Shown: positions 17,209 to 28,360, counted from the first letter of the stretch. The stretch is DNA of 64,000 nt from Planctomycetaceae bacterium (GCA_017795105.1 CP051247.1:4434001-4498000); one strand, 5' to 3'. Numbers and translations: made by a program. The notes: generated from the letters alone by a model not told the origin.

Positions 17209-17811
17209 GTGGTCGCTTCATCGCCCGATTTGACCGTCATCACGAACACCTGGCAGCGACCGAAGCATCTCGCCTGTCTGTTGCGGCAACTGCAGTCGCA
17301 GTCGCCTGGCAATCTACGAATCGAGCATCTCGTCGTTTCCGATGGCCCCGATCCGATCGCAGCGGCACTGGTCGAGCCTTCGCCAGGCCGGTTCCTCCAG
17401 CTTCCGGACCACCAGGGCTGCTTCGGCGTTGCCGCGAAGGATCTTGGAATCGCTGAGGCTCGAGGAGAGTACGTCTGCTTCTGGGACGACGACAACATTT
17501 ATGAGCCGCACGCCCTCACAACCGCTTACGCTGCGGCGTTCGGGTTCGACATCGGGATCGTTCGGACCGAGCACTGGTCGGTGACTCATCGCCGATACGT
17601 GACTCTCCCGCGGCAGTGGAATGGCCAGGTTCGTCCCGGCGACATCGATACCATGTGCCTCTGCGTTCGGACCCAACTGGCCCGTCGCGTACCCTGGGAT
17701 CGAGAACCTCGAAAGCGGGGGATGGATCATCGCTGGCTGTCGCGATTGATGGAGCATCAGCCCAGTGTGAATTACGTCCCGCTCGTCGTCGGCCGCCATC
17801 TTACCTTCTGA
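17209..17811 (+). CDS. Family 2-like glycosyltransferase (short GT-A)
   Basis: A 200-residue protein starting at GTG 17209, with AGGAAGAG a few bases upstream. The GT-A fold is indicated by LTVITNTWQRPKHLACLLRQ, HLVVSDGPDP, KDLGIAEARGEYVCFWDDDN (the DxD-type metal motif is WDDDN at about residues 92-96) and the later MDHRWLSRLM. It is shorter than most family 2 enzymes but seems complete. No membrane helix is present. It is convergent with the DUF374 acyltransferase gene; the acceptor is unknown. Confidence 0.82.
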   Translation: MVASSPDLTVITNTWQRPKHLACLLRQLQSQSPGNLRIEHLVVSDGPDPIAAALVEPSPGRFLQLPDHQGCFGVAAKDLGIAEARGEYVCFWDDDNIYEPHALTTAYAAAFGFDIGIVRTEHWSVTHRRYVTLPRQWNGQVRPGDIDTMCLCVRTQLARRVPWDREPRKRGMDHRWLSRLMEHQPSVNYVPLVVGRHLTF

Positions 17812-17822
17812 GAAAGACTGCT

Positions 17823-18545
<723 letters not shown>

Positions 18546-18669
18546 TGCTACGGCTCCGCTATCCCTTCCGTGGGTAAAACGGGCCGAATGTTAGCAGGAG
18601 GCGAAAAACCGACCAAGACGAATTTCAACCGTCACGCCCGCCGAAATCGTATGCTCAAGAGTCTGAAGG

Positions 18670-18697
18670 GGTGCCACTGCTGGCTTGCCCAGCAGTG
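18670..18697. repeat. Family B palindrome, second copy of the 28-base unit
   Basis: Identical over 28 bases to 9219-9246: GGTGCCA then CACTGCTGGC / CCCAGCAGTG. It lies between the DUF374 and AroH genes. Confidence 0.75.
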
Positions 18698-18784
18698 TTT
18701 TCGACGCAGCTCTTCAACTGAGCAGGTAGCCTCGGATTCTAACCGGCCATTTGCCGAGCCGAAGCCAGCGGTCGGAGCCCCAAC

Positions 18785-19156
18785 TTACTGAGCACTTGTC
18801 ATATCCGGCCGCAGCCGGGCCGCTTCCCGCAGGTAGATATGCCGGATTTCCTTCTGCGATTTCGTCGTGTTCACGTGCAGCAGCACACGAATGCAGTTCG
18901 GCAGAGCTCCCGGAACGGCGATTTCCGAGGCACAGAGCAGGGGAACTTCATTCATCCCCAGCACGCGAGCCGCTTCCGCCGGAAAGCAGGCGGTCAGGTC
19001 TGGCGAGGTCGTAAAGACAGCCGAGACGACATCGTCGTACTCGGTGATCTGGTTGGCGGAAAGAACTTCCTTCAACAGAACGTGCGTCGCTTCCAGAATC
19101 GCCTCGCGCGTATTGTCCTCAGCAGAAATCGCTCCGCGAATCCCTCTTACCCGCAT
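18785..19156 (-). CDS. aroH: Monofunctional chorismate mutase, AroH type
   Basis: This 123-residue protein converts chorismate to prephenate for phenylalanine and tyrosine synthesis. It matches the trimeric alpha/beta AroH class of Bacillus rather than the all-helical AroQ: RGIRGAISAEDNTREAILEA at the start, then EYDDVVSAVFTTSPDLTACFPAEAAR, VPLLCASEIAVPGALPNCIR and the C-terminal VLLHVNT strand carrying the active-site Arg equivalents. The ATG at 19156 follows TTGAGGT; the upstream open frame to 19399 has no family similarity and crosses repeats. No other aromatic-pathway gene is adjacent. Confidence 0.92.
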   Translation of the reverse strand: MRVRGIRGAISAEDNTREAILEATHVLLKEVLSANQITEYDDVVSAVFTTSPDLTACFPAEAARVLGMNEVPLLCASEIAVPGALPNCIRVLLHVNTTKSQKEIRHIYLREAARLRPDMTSAQ

Positions 19157-19360
19157 ATCAACCTCAAGTGATGACAAAATGACCTCTCCCGCGTAGAAGA
19201 CCCAGCATAATGATCTTCCCCGCAGGCATAAAGCTGCCCGCAACGATTTTAGGCCAGTGTCCTGAGAATCCCCGAGAGGCAGCAGGGGGCCAATGGCGTT
19301 CCGCCAATGCTTTTCCGAGAACGAAATTCTTCTAACGGAGGCTTGGATGAACAACGTTGG

Positions 19361-19495
19361 GGGTAGCCCCGGTTGATTCAACCGGGGTGGCGAAGCCACA
19401 AGAGGTTTTTCGCCGACGGGGTGGCACTGGCTCTGCCAGTGCTCTTTGGGAGAGCAACGGAAACTGGATCACCGCACTGGCGGAGCCAGTGCCAC
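19361..19495. repeat. Family A half-element followed by an inverted pair of family B palindromes
   Basis: 19361-19405 reads GGGTAGCCCCGG-loop-CCGGGG, then TGGCGAAGCCACAAGAGG, the left half of a family A unit with a new stem. 19420-19443 is GTGGCACTGG-CTCT-GCCAGTGC, and 19474-19495 is nearly the reverse complement of it (GCACTGGCGGAGCCAGTGC). The two palindromes thus face each other, as in paired REP units. They fill the gap after aroH. Confidence 0.75.
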
Positions 19496-19504
19496 ACGTC
19501 CTCT

Positions 19505-19984
19505 TCAGGCTTTGCCGATCCGGAGTTCCAGCGTCAGCAGATGCCAGAGCCACAGCCCACCGGATGAGCTCAACACCCCGAACAACATCAGCCACCCCGG
19601 TGCAACCCCTTCGCCCAGCAGATCCCCCGCGTCTCCGACGCGATCGACCCAGCCGATCCCGAGATAAGCTCCATTCGCCAGGCAGCAAAACCCGGCAAAG
19701 AACATCAGCACCCGAGCCGCCACCGAACCCGGCTTCCTCCACTGGACGCCACCCCACAGCAACACCGGCAGCAGCACCCCCCAGACCGGTCCGCCCCACA
19801 CCACAAATGCCGGATGCGGATTCGGTTCCACATGTGTGCAGGAAATCCCCCACAACGGCACCGAGACCGACTGCACAGTCCCGCCGGAAATCACGGCATG
19901 GAGCACATGCCCCATCTCATGCAAGGCTTCCATCGCATACCAGCTCAGCACGAGAACCAGAAGGCAGCCGAGCCACTTCGTCAT
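19505..19984 (-). CDS. M50-like integral membrane metalloprotease homologue
   Basis: About 159 residues with four to five hydrophobic segments. LSWYAMEALHEMGHVLHAVI contains HExxH (HEMGH) inside the first membrane helix, the zinc site of S2P/M50 proteases, and a second acidic/His element may be GIGWVDRVGDAGDLLG near residue 115, like the NxxPxxxxDG region although the match is poor. It lacks a PDZ domain and is short. It may be a small peptidase or a non-proteolytic relative. The start is unclear: ATG 19984 is chosen; TTG 20011 and GTG 20005 are also in frame, and no Shine-Dalgarno decides between them. Confidence 0.65.
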   Translation of the reverse strand: MTKWLGCLLVLVLSWYAMEALHEMGHVLHAVISGGTVQSVSVPLWGISCTHVEPNPHPAFVVWGGPVWGVLLPVLLWGGVQWRKPGSVAARVLMFFAGFCCLANGAYLGIGWVDRVGDAGDLLGEGVAPGWLMLFGVLSSSGGLWLWHLLTLELRIGKA

Positions 19985-20033
19985 CGCGATGCGTCCGAAT
20001 GTCACGCTCAATGAGGGAGATAAATCTCTGCCG

Positions 20034-20309
20034 GTGTGGCCCTGATAGCTCGTCTATCCGGGCGGCGAAGCCGTGGGAATCTTCAGAGTGATGAATCATC
20101 GGCCCGAACTTGTCCGGGACGACTTCGCGGGGTGCCACTGGCGTCTCGCCAGTGCCTCGCTCAAGGGCCCTTCGAACTCACAGGCTCAACGGAAGAATCA
20201 CTCACATTCGGGTACCACTGGCTCCGCCAGTGCCGGTTGTGCTCGACTCGTTGAAAACAGTCCAGTCCCATCGAACCGAGCATGCCCACGCAAGCGTGGG
20301 CATGGCACC
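20034..20309. repeat. Cluster of one family A half-element and three family B palindromes
   Basis: 20034-20077: GTGTGGCC, an imperfect hairpin (CTGATAGC...TATCCGG), GGCGGCGAAGCCG (family A left half). 20131-20156: GGTGCCACTGGCG-TCT-CGCCAGTGCC. 20211-20234: GGTACCACTGGC-TCC-GCCAGTGCC. 20281-20309: CATGCCCACGC-AA-GCGTGGGCATG then GCACC, in the opposite orientation. Together they account for nearly the whole 341-base gap upstream of the M50-like gene and after the sulfatase. Confidence 0.75.
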
Positions 20310-20325
20310 CGCCAGTCGCGTTTCA

Positions 20326-21813
20326 TTACCGGATCTTGGCGTCGGGCAGCTCGGTTTTGATGCCTTCGTCCATCGGCAGCGTGTCCCAGGATTTGCCGCC
20401 CGTTTCTTCGATCAGCTCGTCGAGGCGGGAGCGAAGCTTGGCGATCAGCTCTTTATGCTCCGGTTTCTCGATCAGGTTGTTCAACTCCTTGGGATCGTTC
20501 TTCAGGTCGTACAACTCGGCCATGTGCCGGTCTTCTGAACCGTCCCCGTGCGGATACCGCATGTACTTCCAGCGATCGGTGCGAATGCCCCGCACGTTCG
20601 GTGTGTAGGGGAATTGCTTTTCGTAGTTGTACTCGTAGTACCAGGCATCGCGCCAGTCCTTCGACTGCCCTTCCAGCAGCGGCACCCAGGACATACCGTG
20701 AATGTTCTCCATCGGCTCGGCGGAACAGAGTTCCACGATGCTCGGAGCCAGGTCAATGTTCAACACCTGTTGAGTCAGCACCGAACCCGGCTTCGCCAGA
20801 CGCGGATAGCGGACAATCATCGGCACGCGAATACTCGGCTCGTGCATCGCCCGCTTGTCCGACATCCCATGTTCGCCCAGGAACATCCCGTTGTCGCCAG
20901 CGAACACGATCACCGTATTGTCGAGTTCATTCCGCTGCTTCAGCAACTCGTAAATCCGCCCGACACTGTCATCGACCGACTTGATCGACGCCAGATAGTT
21001 CAGCACGAACTTTTCGAAATCGACCACCGCTGCCGCCGAGCGATCCGGGAAGTCTTTACGGAATCCATACAGCGGACCATAAATCCCGTGCCACGTATCG
21101 AGACGCTGTTCGATCCACTTCGGCTTGCCTTCCAGATTGAAGGCCGACCGCGGATAGCAGACTTCGATATCATCGAAGATATGCTCGTACTTCTTCTCCG
21201 GCGTGAACGGCGTATGCGGTGCCTTGTGCCCCAGAATCAGCAGATACGGCTCGTTCTTCTTCTGCTTCTTCAACCAGTCGACTGCCATGTCGGTCACTAC
21301 GTTCGTGTAGTAACCCTTCACGACTTTGCGATCGCCGTCGACATTGAACTCGGTGTCGTAGTAGTCCCCCTGGCCCTTGTGCGTGACCCAGTAATCGAAA
21401 CCGGGCCGCTTCGAGTCGTCATCTTCGCCCATGTGCCACTTGCCGATGTAGCCGGTCTTGTAGCCCGCCTGCTGCAGCCGCTTCGGGAAGCTGTCGAGAT
21501 CACGCGGGTAATCGGTGAAGTTGTCGACCACGCCATGCGTGTTGGCGTAAACGCCCGACAGATACGACGCCCGGCTCGGCGAGCAGAGTGAGGTCGTGAT
21601 GAACGCATTGGCGAACCGCACCCCTTCGTTGGCCAGCCGATCAATGTGCGGCGTCTTCAGAAAAGGATGTCCTTCGCAGCTCAGCGTGTCGTCCCGCTGA
21701 TCGTCCGTGAGAATGAAGATCACATTCGGCTTTTCAACCTGAGCCTCAGCAGACGGAACACCCGTCACGGCAAACACAGAAAGAGTGAACAGTAGCAAAT
21801 ATAAACAGCGCAT
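20326..21813 (-). CDS. Secreted type I sulfatase
   Basis: A 495-residue protein with a signal peptide (MRCLYLLLFTLSVFAVTGVP, cleavage near SAEA-Q). The N-terminal metal motif is NVIFILTDDQRDD, and LCSPSRASYLSG holds the Cys-x-Pro-Ser-Arg sequence whose Cys is turned into formylglycine, so an active enzyme needs a sulfatase-maturating system located elsewhere. GYIGKWHMG and GHKAPHTPFTP supply further active-site Lys and His residues. It hydrolyses sulfate esters, probably of algal or animal polysaccharides. Planctomycetes typically carry many such genes. It stands alone between repeat clusters. Confidence 0.95.
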   Translation of the reverse strand: MRCLYLLLFTLSVFAVTGVPSAEAQVEKPNVIFILTDDQRDDTLSCEGHPFLKTPHIDRLANEGVRFANAFITTSLCSPSRASYLSGVYANTHGVVDNFTDYPRDLDSFPKRLQQAGYKTGYIGKWHMGEDDDSKRPGFDYWVTHKGQGDYYDTEFNVDGDRKVVKGYYTNVVTDMAVDWLKKQKKNEPYLLILGHKAPHTPFTPEKKYEHIFDDIEVCYPRSAFNLEGKPKWIEQRLDTWHGIYGPLYGFRKDFPDRSAAAVVDFEKFVLNYLASIKSVDDSVGRIYELLKQRNELDNTVIVFAGDNGMFLGEHGMSDKRAMHEPSIRVPMIVRYPRLAKPGSVLTQQVLNIDLAPSIVELCSAEPMENIHGMSWVPLLEGQSKDWRDAWYYEYNYEKQFPYTPNVRGIRTDRWKYMRYPHGDGSEDRHMAELYDLKNDPKELNNLIEKPEHKELIAKLRSRLDELIEETGGKSWDTLPMDEGIKTELPDAKIR

Positions 21814-21901
21814 CAGGAGCCTTTCGCGTCTCGATTCAGGAAACGGGTGTCGACCCTCCAGAATAAAAGTTTGCCATTCCGATTGCCAGTCGCAGAGAAA
21901 T

Positions 21902-22049
21902 GGGTGGCCCGGCCTTCTGGCCGGGTCGCATCAGCGACAAGAGGACTCACCATGTTCGTCCATTAAGATCAGAACGTGTTTTCCCAAAGATCTCCCGCAT
22001 GGCGCAGCCTCTTGTGACTGCGTCACCCGGCCCAAAGGCCGGGCCACCC
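21902..22049. repeat. Complete family A inverted-repeat element (148 bases, copy A6)
   Basis: Outer ends are GGGTGGCCCGGCC and GGCCGGGCCACCC. The left hairpin is CCCGGCC-TTCT-GGCCGGG and the right one CCCGGCC-CAAA-GGCCGGG. Inner arms are CGACAAGAGG and CCTCTTGTGACTGCGTCAC. It is a nearly symmetric miniature element of the kind seen at 24011 and 2614, placed between the divergent sulfatase and decarboxylase genes. Confidence 0.85.
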
Positions 22050-22122
22050 ACTGATGTCCTCAAACCTGTTGCGATTCGTTGAATTCTTAACAATCCGCAT
22101 CCCCGGCCCCCGATACTTTCAT

Positions 22123-22151
22123 CTGTCCCGAAACCTGGGACTGCGTATAAT
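22123..22151 (+). promoter_or_regulatory. Candidate promoter of the decarboxylase gene
   Basis: A perfect TATAAT lies at 22146-22151, about 47 bases before the start codon. The -35 region (around CTGTCC at 22123-22128) is weak, so only the -10 is well supported. Confidence 0.45.
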
Positions 22152-22197
22152 ACCCACACGCGGAGTCTTCCCCCGGCCCGAACATCAGGAGGCAGTC

Positions 22198-23937
<1,740 letters not shown>

Positions 23938-24010
23938 TACGCTCGGACCAGGCATAAGTCGGATGAAATAGGCGAAGCCGTATTCCACACGTATCAGGTT
24001 CAGATGGGCA

Positions 24011-24164
24011 GGGTGGCCCGTCCGCCGCAGCGGGCGGGTCGCGTTAGCGACAAGAGGCAGCGCCATCCGCGTGTTGTATTGGAATCGGTCGGTCCTTGCA
24101 TACATCTCGTCGATGACGCGACCTCTTGTGACTTCGTCACCCGCCCGTGCCGGACGGGCCACCC
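24011..24164. repeat. Complete family A inverted-repeat element (154 bases, copy A7)
   Basis: Ends GGGTGGCCCGTCC and GGACGGGCCACCC. Left hairpin CCCGTCCGC/GCGGGCGGG, right hairpin CCCGCCCGTGCCGGACGGG. Inner arms CGACAAGAGG and CCTCTTGTGACTTCGTCAC. It lies in the convergent gap after the decarboxylase gene. Confidence 0.85.
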
Positions 24165-24204
24165 GCGAAGTATCCCAGCCTGCAAGTCATCGCACTCCGA
24201 TCTC

Positions 24205-24373
24205 GGGATGGCCCAGACGTGTACGTCTGGGTGACGAAGTCACAGGAGGCGGCTGTTGACCGGTGAAGAAGCACCTGCATCGTTTTTAGGAATGGCAAAG
24301 ACTTCGCGTCGAGGAACGTCGGTCACCGACCTCTTGTGGCTCTGCCACTCAGACGCACGCATCTGAGCCAACC
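24205..24373. repeat. Complete family A inverted-repeat element with diverged stems (copy A8)
   Basis: Left half: GGGATGGCCCAGACG-TGTA-CGTCTGGGTGACGAAGTC...AGGAGG. Right half: CCTCTTGTGGCTCTGCCAC, then CTCAGACGC-ACG-CATCTGAG and CCAACC. The left stem equals that of copy A3 and the right stem has changed in step on both sides. It is tandem to copy A7, so the 445-base gap before the small membrane-protein gene is almost entirely repeat. Confidence 0.75.
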
Positions 24374-24382
24374 GTTTGATAT

Positions 24383-24613
24383 TCACGGCGAGTCCACTGG
24401 AGCGACTCGGGCCGGTTCCGGGGCTTCTTTGGGGAAGTTGTTGAAGTTCGGATTCGTTCGGAACAGCGAAGCGATCACGATCAGAATGACAATCAGCGAG
24501 ACGAACGTCAGCCCGACCAGATAGCCGAGAAACGTCCAGTCGCGCGACGTCAGGCGTTCCTCATGTGGATCGTAGCCTGGCCGGGTTCGATTGTCCGCAG
24601 GCTGCTCACTCAT
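24383..24613 (-). CDS. Small single-pass membrane protein overlapping uvrC
   Basis: A 76-residue protein with a polar N-terminus (MSEQPADNRTRPGYDPHEER), one transmembrane helix (about residues 27-49, WTFLGYLVGLTFVSLIVILI) and a Pro-rich tail. Its ATG lies inside the end of uvrC (ATGAGTGA overlap of eight bases), so it is probably translated by coupling. I recognise no family. It does not encode a displaced UvrC C-terminus. Confidence 0.7.
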   Translation of the reverse strand: MSEQPADNRTRPGYDPHEERLTSRDWTFLGYLVGLTFVSLIVILIVIASLFRTNPNFNNFPKEAPEPARVAPVDSP

Positions 24614-25970
24614 CGAACGTCGACTTCCTTCGCAGAATATGATGGTAGTGCTGAGCGAAGCGGTGGGCTTCGTCGCGAACGTACTGCAGCAGCCGCAGTC
24701 CGTACGAGTGCCGCGAGACCCGCTTCGGTTCCGACTCGCCCGGCACGTAAATCTCTTCTTCGCGTTTGGCCAGCGAGATCGTCATCGGCGGCTCGATGTC
24801 AATCGCCCGCATTGCCTGGAGAGCCGCGTTGAGCTGCCCTTTGCCGCCGTCGATCAGCAGAATGTCGGGGAACGATTCCCCTTTCTGCTGCAGTCCTCGC
24901 AGGCGGCGTGAAACGACCTCACGCATCGAAGCAAAGTCGTCCACCCCTTCCACGCCTTTGATGCGATAACGTCGATACCCATGCTTGAAGGGGAGCCCAT
25001 CGATGAACTGCACCAGCGATGCGACTGTTTCGCCGCCCTGCAGATGGGCGATATCCATTCCCTCGATCCGGCGGGGAATCTCGGGCAGGTTGAGGATTTT
25101 CTTCAGCCCGGCCATCCCTTTCTTGGGATCGATGTAGAACACCTCCGGCTGCTGATGCGTATCGATCTCGCCCCGCAGCTCGATCGACTTCAGCGACTGC
25201 AGCTGATCTCGCAGTGCAGCCGCCTTCTCGAACTGCAGATTCTTCGAGGCCTCCTGCATCTCCTTCTCCAGATCCCGGAACAGCTTCGTCCGCTGCCCGT
25301 CGAGAAACAGTCGCAGCTTCTGAATGTCCTTCCGGTAATCCTCTTTGCTGATTCGCAGATTGCAGGGGGCAGTGCACTGTTTAATGCTCGCCAGCAGGCA
25401 GGGGCGGAACCATCGCCAGCGTTCGTCATCTTCTTCGATGTCGAGCGAGCAGGTTCGAAACTGGAAGATCTTCTGCAGAACGGTAATCGTTTCCCGCAGC
25501 TGACTCGCACTCGTGAACGGGCCGTAGAGCTTGGTTCCTTTCAGCTGCGGCGACCGCGTGAACTCGACCCGCGGAAAATCCTCGCGGGTCGTGATCTCCA
25601 GATACGGGAACGTCTTGTCGTCTTTCAGCTCGGTGTTGTAACGCGGCTGAATATCTTTGATGAGCCGAGCCTCGAGGAGCAGGGCGTCGACTTCGGTATC
25701 GGTTGGCAAATAGTCGATATCGACGATCTCGCGGACCAGATCAGCCGTCCGTCGTTCGGTTTGAGCCGCTTTCAGAAAATAGCTCCCGGCTCGGCTCCGC
25801 AGATTGACCGCTTTCCCGACGTAAATCACGCGGTCTTCGCCATCCTTCATCAGGTACACGCCGGGGGTCGTCGGGAACTTGCGGACCTTCTCCCGTGCGG
25901 CGACCGGCCCGGAATCCATTTCCGGCGCCGGGTCTGACTGATCGAGTTCATTCTCCAGATTCTCTTCCAT
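24606..25970 (-). CDS. uvrC: Excinuclease ABC subunit C lacking the C-terminal helix-hairpin-helix
   Basis: UvrC makes both cuts around lesions bound by UvrAB. The 454-residue protein has the GIY-YIG nuclease (PGVYLMKDGEDRVIYVGKAV, about residues 37-56), a Cys cluster (FRTCS...FRPCLLASIKQCTAPC), the UVR motif (EKEMQEASKNLQFEKAAALR, about 235-255) and the RNase H-like nuclease (IEGMDIAHLQGGETVASLV and FPDILLIDGGKGQLNAAL). It stops right after VRDEAHRFAQHYHHILRRKS, where most UvrC proteins continue with about 140-160 residues including two HhH motifs. No remnant follows the stop in any frame. It is co-transcribed with a small membrane protein. Confidence 0.92.
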   Translation of the reverse strand: MEENLENELDQSDPAPEMDSGPVAAREKVRKFPTTPGVYLMKDGEDRVIYVGKAVNLRSRAGSYFLKAAQTERRTADLVREIVDIDYLPTDTEVDALLLEARLIKDIQPRYNTELKDDKTFPYLEITTREDFPRVEFTRSPQLKGTKLYGPFTSASQLRETITVLQKIFQFRTCSLDIEEDDERWRWFRPCLLASIKQCTAPCNLRISKEDYRKDIQKLRLFLDGQRTKLFRDLEKEMQEASKNLQFEKAAALRDQLQSLKSIELRGEIDTHQQPEVFYIDPKKGMAGLKKILNLPEIPRRIEGMDIAHLQGGETVASLVQFIDGLPFKHGYRRYRIKGVEGVDDFASMREVVSRRLRGLQQKGESFPDILLIDGGKGQLNAALQAMRAIDIEPPMTISLAKREEEIYVPGESEPKRVSRHSYGLRLLQYVRDEAHRFAQHYHHILRRKSTFDE

Positions 25971-26356
25971 GCCGGGATTATAGGACCCGCACGCTTCGGA
26001 GAGAACATGGAGAATTGGATTCGTTTCGATCTCATTCGCGGCCTCTGGGGTTTCCTTCGAAACAGCCCCTCAGCTTTCTGATGTGCAAATAGGGGGAATG
26101 GGGGGTTTCTGCGGGTCTTGCCACCTGATCGGGATACAACGGTTCCCCGGTCCGTATTTCGGTCTCAGTGGACTGGCAGTGCGTCCGATAAAGATACGGG
26201 GCTCCGGGCTCGGAAGGTCTGATTTTGCGCACGCGGGATCGGCTCGGCCGGCGAGTCCTGAGTCAACAGGATACGGTGAACAACGGATTGTTCGCTTCAC
26301 AGACTTCGCCGCCCGGTCCTCCGGACGGAGAAATCAGTCAAGGATGACAGAACGTC
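25971..26356. other. 386-base gap between uvrC and the export-protein gene
   Basis: This is a divergent promoter region by position. I see no hairpin, repeat of families A or B, or clear -35/-10 pair. A 12-codon frame (26344-26382) overlaps the start of the downstream gene but has no evident function. Confidence 0.5.
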
Positions 26357-28348
26357 ATGCACTATTCGGTGATCGTTCATAAGCTCCGGTGGATCGGACT
26401 TTCTCTTCTGATCTTCAGCAGCGGCTGCGCAGCCTTTCGGCCCATCGATGGAATCCCGGCTCAGTGCCTGTCTCCAGAAATGATGGGCGAATCGCGGAGC
26501 AATGAATCGACAATCGATCTTTCCCTGCTTGGGCAAACCCCGCCGCGTCAGCACCTGGTCGATGCCGGTGACGTACTTGGCGTCTATATCGAAGGCGTAC
26601 TCGGCAATCCGGGGCAGGCACCGCCCATCAGCGTGCCGACCAATCCCGAACTTCCTCCGGCAATCGGCTACCCGTTCACGATTCGCGACGACGGAACGCT
26701 CTCGCTGCCGATGATCGGCTCCATTCCCGTCCGCGGCATGACGATCCGTCAGGTCGAAGACACACTCCGCCGCATCTACACGGTCGAACGCCAGATCCTG
26801 CAGCCGGGACAGGACCGCATCATTGTCTCTTTGCAGCGTCCGCGACAGTACAAAGTTCTCGTGCTGCGTCAGGAAACCGGCGGAGTCGGTGGCAACGAGT
26901 TCGCTCAGGGACTGTCGATCAACCTCGGCCAGACGAAACGCGGTACCGGTCAGGTTGTCTACCTTCCGATTTACAAGAACGATGTCCTTCACGCCCTCGC
27001 CAAAACGGGCGGACTGCCGGGTCTCGATGCCGAGAACACGATCTACATCGTTCGTCGCCGTCACGCTCATCAGCAGTTGAACTGCCCGCCGCAAGGCATG
27101 CAGCCGCAATACGGCCCGCCGGCTGGATATGGTCCGCCGCAGAACTTTGGCGGACCAATGCCGATGTCGCAGCACAACGCCCGCACAAACAACGGCGGCA
27201 TCGTCCTGGCCAGTCACCAGGCCGGAAACGCGCCGCGCGTGCAGACAGTCAATCACCAGCAGCCGTCGGTTGCCGTTCAGAATCTGCCTTCGTCCAGCCG
27301 CGGGGAAACGCTGCGGGCGAGTATGCAGTCGATCGATGAAGAGCCGGTTCTGCGAACTCCTCAGCAGAACGGCCCGACCGATTTGAGGGCTCCGTCAGTT
27401 CCCGAGCTGAGCGACGCTGAACTCCGTGCATTGCAGCCTCAGAGCGGAAACTACCGCTGGGGAACCCCGGGCAGCCCTTCGACATCACCGGCTCCGACTG
27501 GGGAAGAGGTCGCACCAGAGCCGACGTTCGTACCTCAACGTGAGTGGACCGATCAGACAGCACCGCAAACTCAGGCTCTGCCTCCCGGGGCGATGCCATA
27601 TCAGCAAGCCACGCCTGCTCCGCAAACGTACGGAATGCCACAGCCTCCAATGATGCAGGCTCCGATGCCGCAGCCGCCATCGGCGATGAACTACGGCCAC
27701 ATGCCTCCGCAGAACTGGCAGCCGGAAATGAGTGGACCGGTCGAAATGCCGCATTTCATGGACGATATCCCCTGGGATCAGCTCCCCTCCGGCATGAACT
27801 TCGATCCCAACGATCCGACGATGAACAATCATGAGATCATCAAGATTCCGGTTCGCCTGAAGCCGGGCGAGCAACCGCACATTCGCCCCCAGGATGTGAT
27901 TCTGGAGGATGGCGATATTGTCTTCATCGAATCCCGCGAAACCGAAATTTTCTACACCGGTGGACTCCTCGGCGGCGGACAGTACACGCTGCCCCGCGAT
28001 TACGATCTCGATGTTCTCGGAGCAATCGCCATTGCTCAGGGACAGAACCAGCAGGCAGTCACGCGTCAGGTCGGCGGTGTTTCGGCCATCAACGGCGACG
28101 TCACAATCTCGGCCAGCAACGTGATTATCCTCAGGCAACTTTCCGGCGGAGGACAGGTCCCGATTAAAGTCGACTTGTACAAAGCCCTGGAGGATCCGTC
28201 AGAACGTGTGCTGATTCAACCGGGCGATATCGTCATGCTGCGATACAAACGCCTGGAAGCCGTGGGAGCCTTCATCGAACGCAATCTGCTCGAATCGGCT
28301 CTCTTCGGACTCGCCGCCTCGCAACTCCAGACCGGCGGCGGCAATTAA
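26357..28348 (+). CDS. Wza-like polysaccharide export lipoprotein with a Pro/Gln-rich insert
   Basis: A 663-residue outer-membrane export protein. The lipobox is LLIFSSGCAAF (Cys24). The poly-export domain spans roughly residues 65-160 (HLVDAGDVLGVYIEGVLGNP, FTIRDDGTLSLPMIGSIPVRG, TIRQVEDTLRRIY) and an SLBB-like segment follows to about 235 (VYLPIYKNDVLHALAKTGGL). Residues about 240-480 are a low-complexity Pro/Gln/Met-rich insert (PQYGPPAGYGPPQNFGGPMP). A further SLBB-like block (FIESRETEIFYTGGLLGGGQ...YDLDVLGAIAIAQG) and a hydrophobic C-terminus close the protein. It is probably the outer-membrane pore for a capsule or stalk glycan. No tyrosine kinase or polymerase lies next to it. Confidence 0.9.
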   Translation: MHYSVIVHKLRWIGLSLLIFSSGCAAFRPIDGIPAQCLSPEMMGESRSNESTIDLSLLGQTPPRQHLVDAGDVLGVYIEGVLGNPGQAPPISVPTNPELPPAIGYPFTIRDDGTLSLPMIGSIPVRGMTIRQVEDTLRRIYTVERQILQPGQDRIIVSLQRPRQYKVLVLRQETGGVGGNEFAQGLSINLGQTKRGTGQVVYLPIYKNDVLHALAKTGGLPGLDAENTIYIVRRRHAHQQLNCPPQGMQPQYGPPAGYGPPQNFGGPMPMSQHNARTNNGGIVLASHQAGNAPRVQTVNHQQPSVAVQNLPSSSRGETLRASMQSIDEEPVLRTPQQNGPTDLRAPSVPELSDAELRALQPQSGNYRWGTPGSPSTSPAPTGEEVAPEPTFVPQREWTDQTAPQTQALPPGAMPYQQATPAPQTYGMPQPPMMQAPMPQPPSAMNYGHMPPQNWQPEMSGPVEMPHFMDDIPWDQLPSGMNFDPNDPTMNNHEIIKIPVRLKPGEQPHIRPQDVILEDGDIVFIESRETEIFYTGGLLGGGQYTLPRDYDLDVLGAIAIAQGQNQQAVTRQVGGVSAINGDVTISASNVIILRQLSGGGQVPIKVDLYKALEDPSERVLIQPGDIVMLRYKRLEAVGAFIERNLLESALFGLAASQLQTGGGN

Positions 28349-28360
28349 CAACAGGCTTCC

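Noticed and set aside
18785..19399. A 204-codon version of AroH with an 81-residue extension
   Set aside because: AroH proteins start at the RGIRGA strand, and TTGAGGT precedes ATG 19156; the extension crosses repeat DNA.
24004..24259. Short open frames encoding proteins like MARPARAGDEVTRG
   Set aside because: They are chance translations of family A repeats and recur only where the repeats are.
24383..24613. A frameshift explaining the short UvrC
   Set aside because: The following 76-residue frame is a membrane protein and no helix-hairpin-helix sequence is present in any frame downstream.
26344..26382. A 12-codon leader peptide before the export-protein gene
   Set aside because: It overlaps the gene start, lacks a run of regulatory codons and has no terminator or antiterminator pair.
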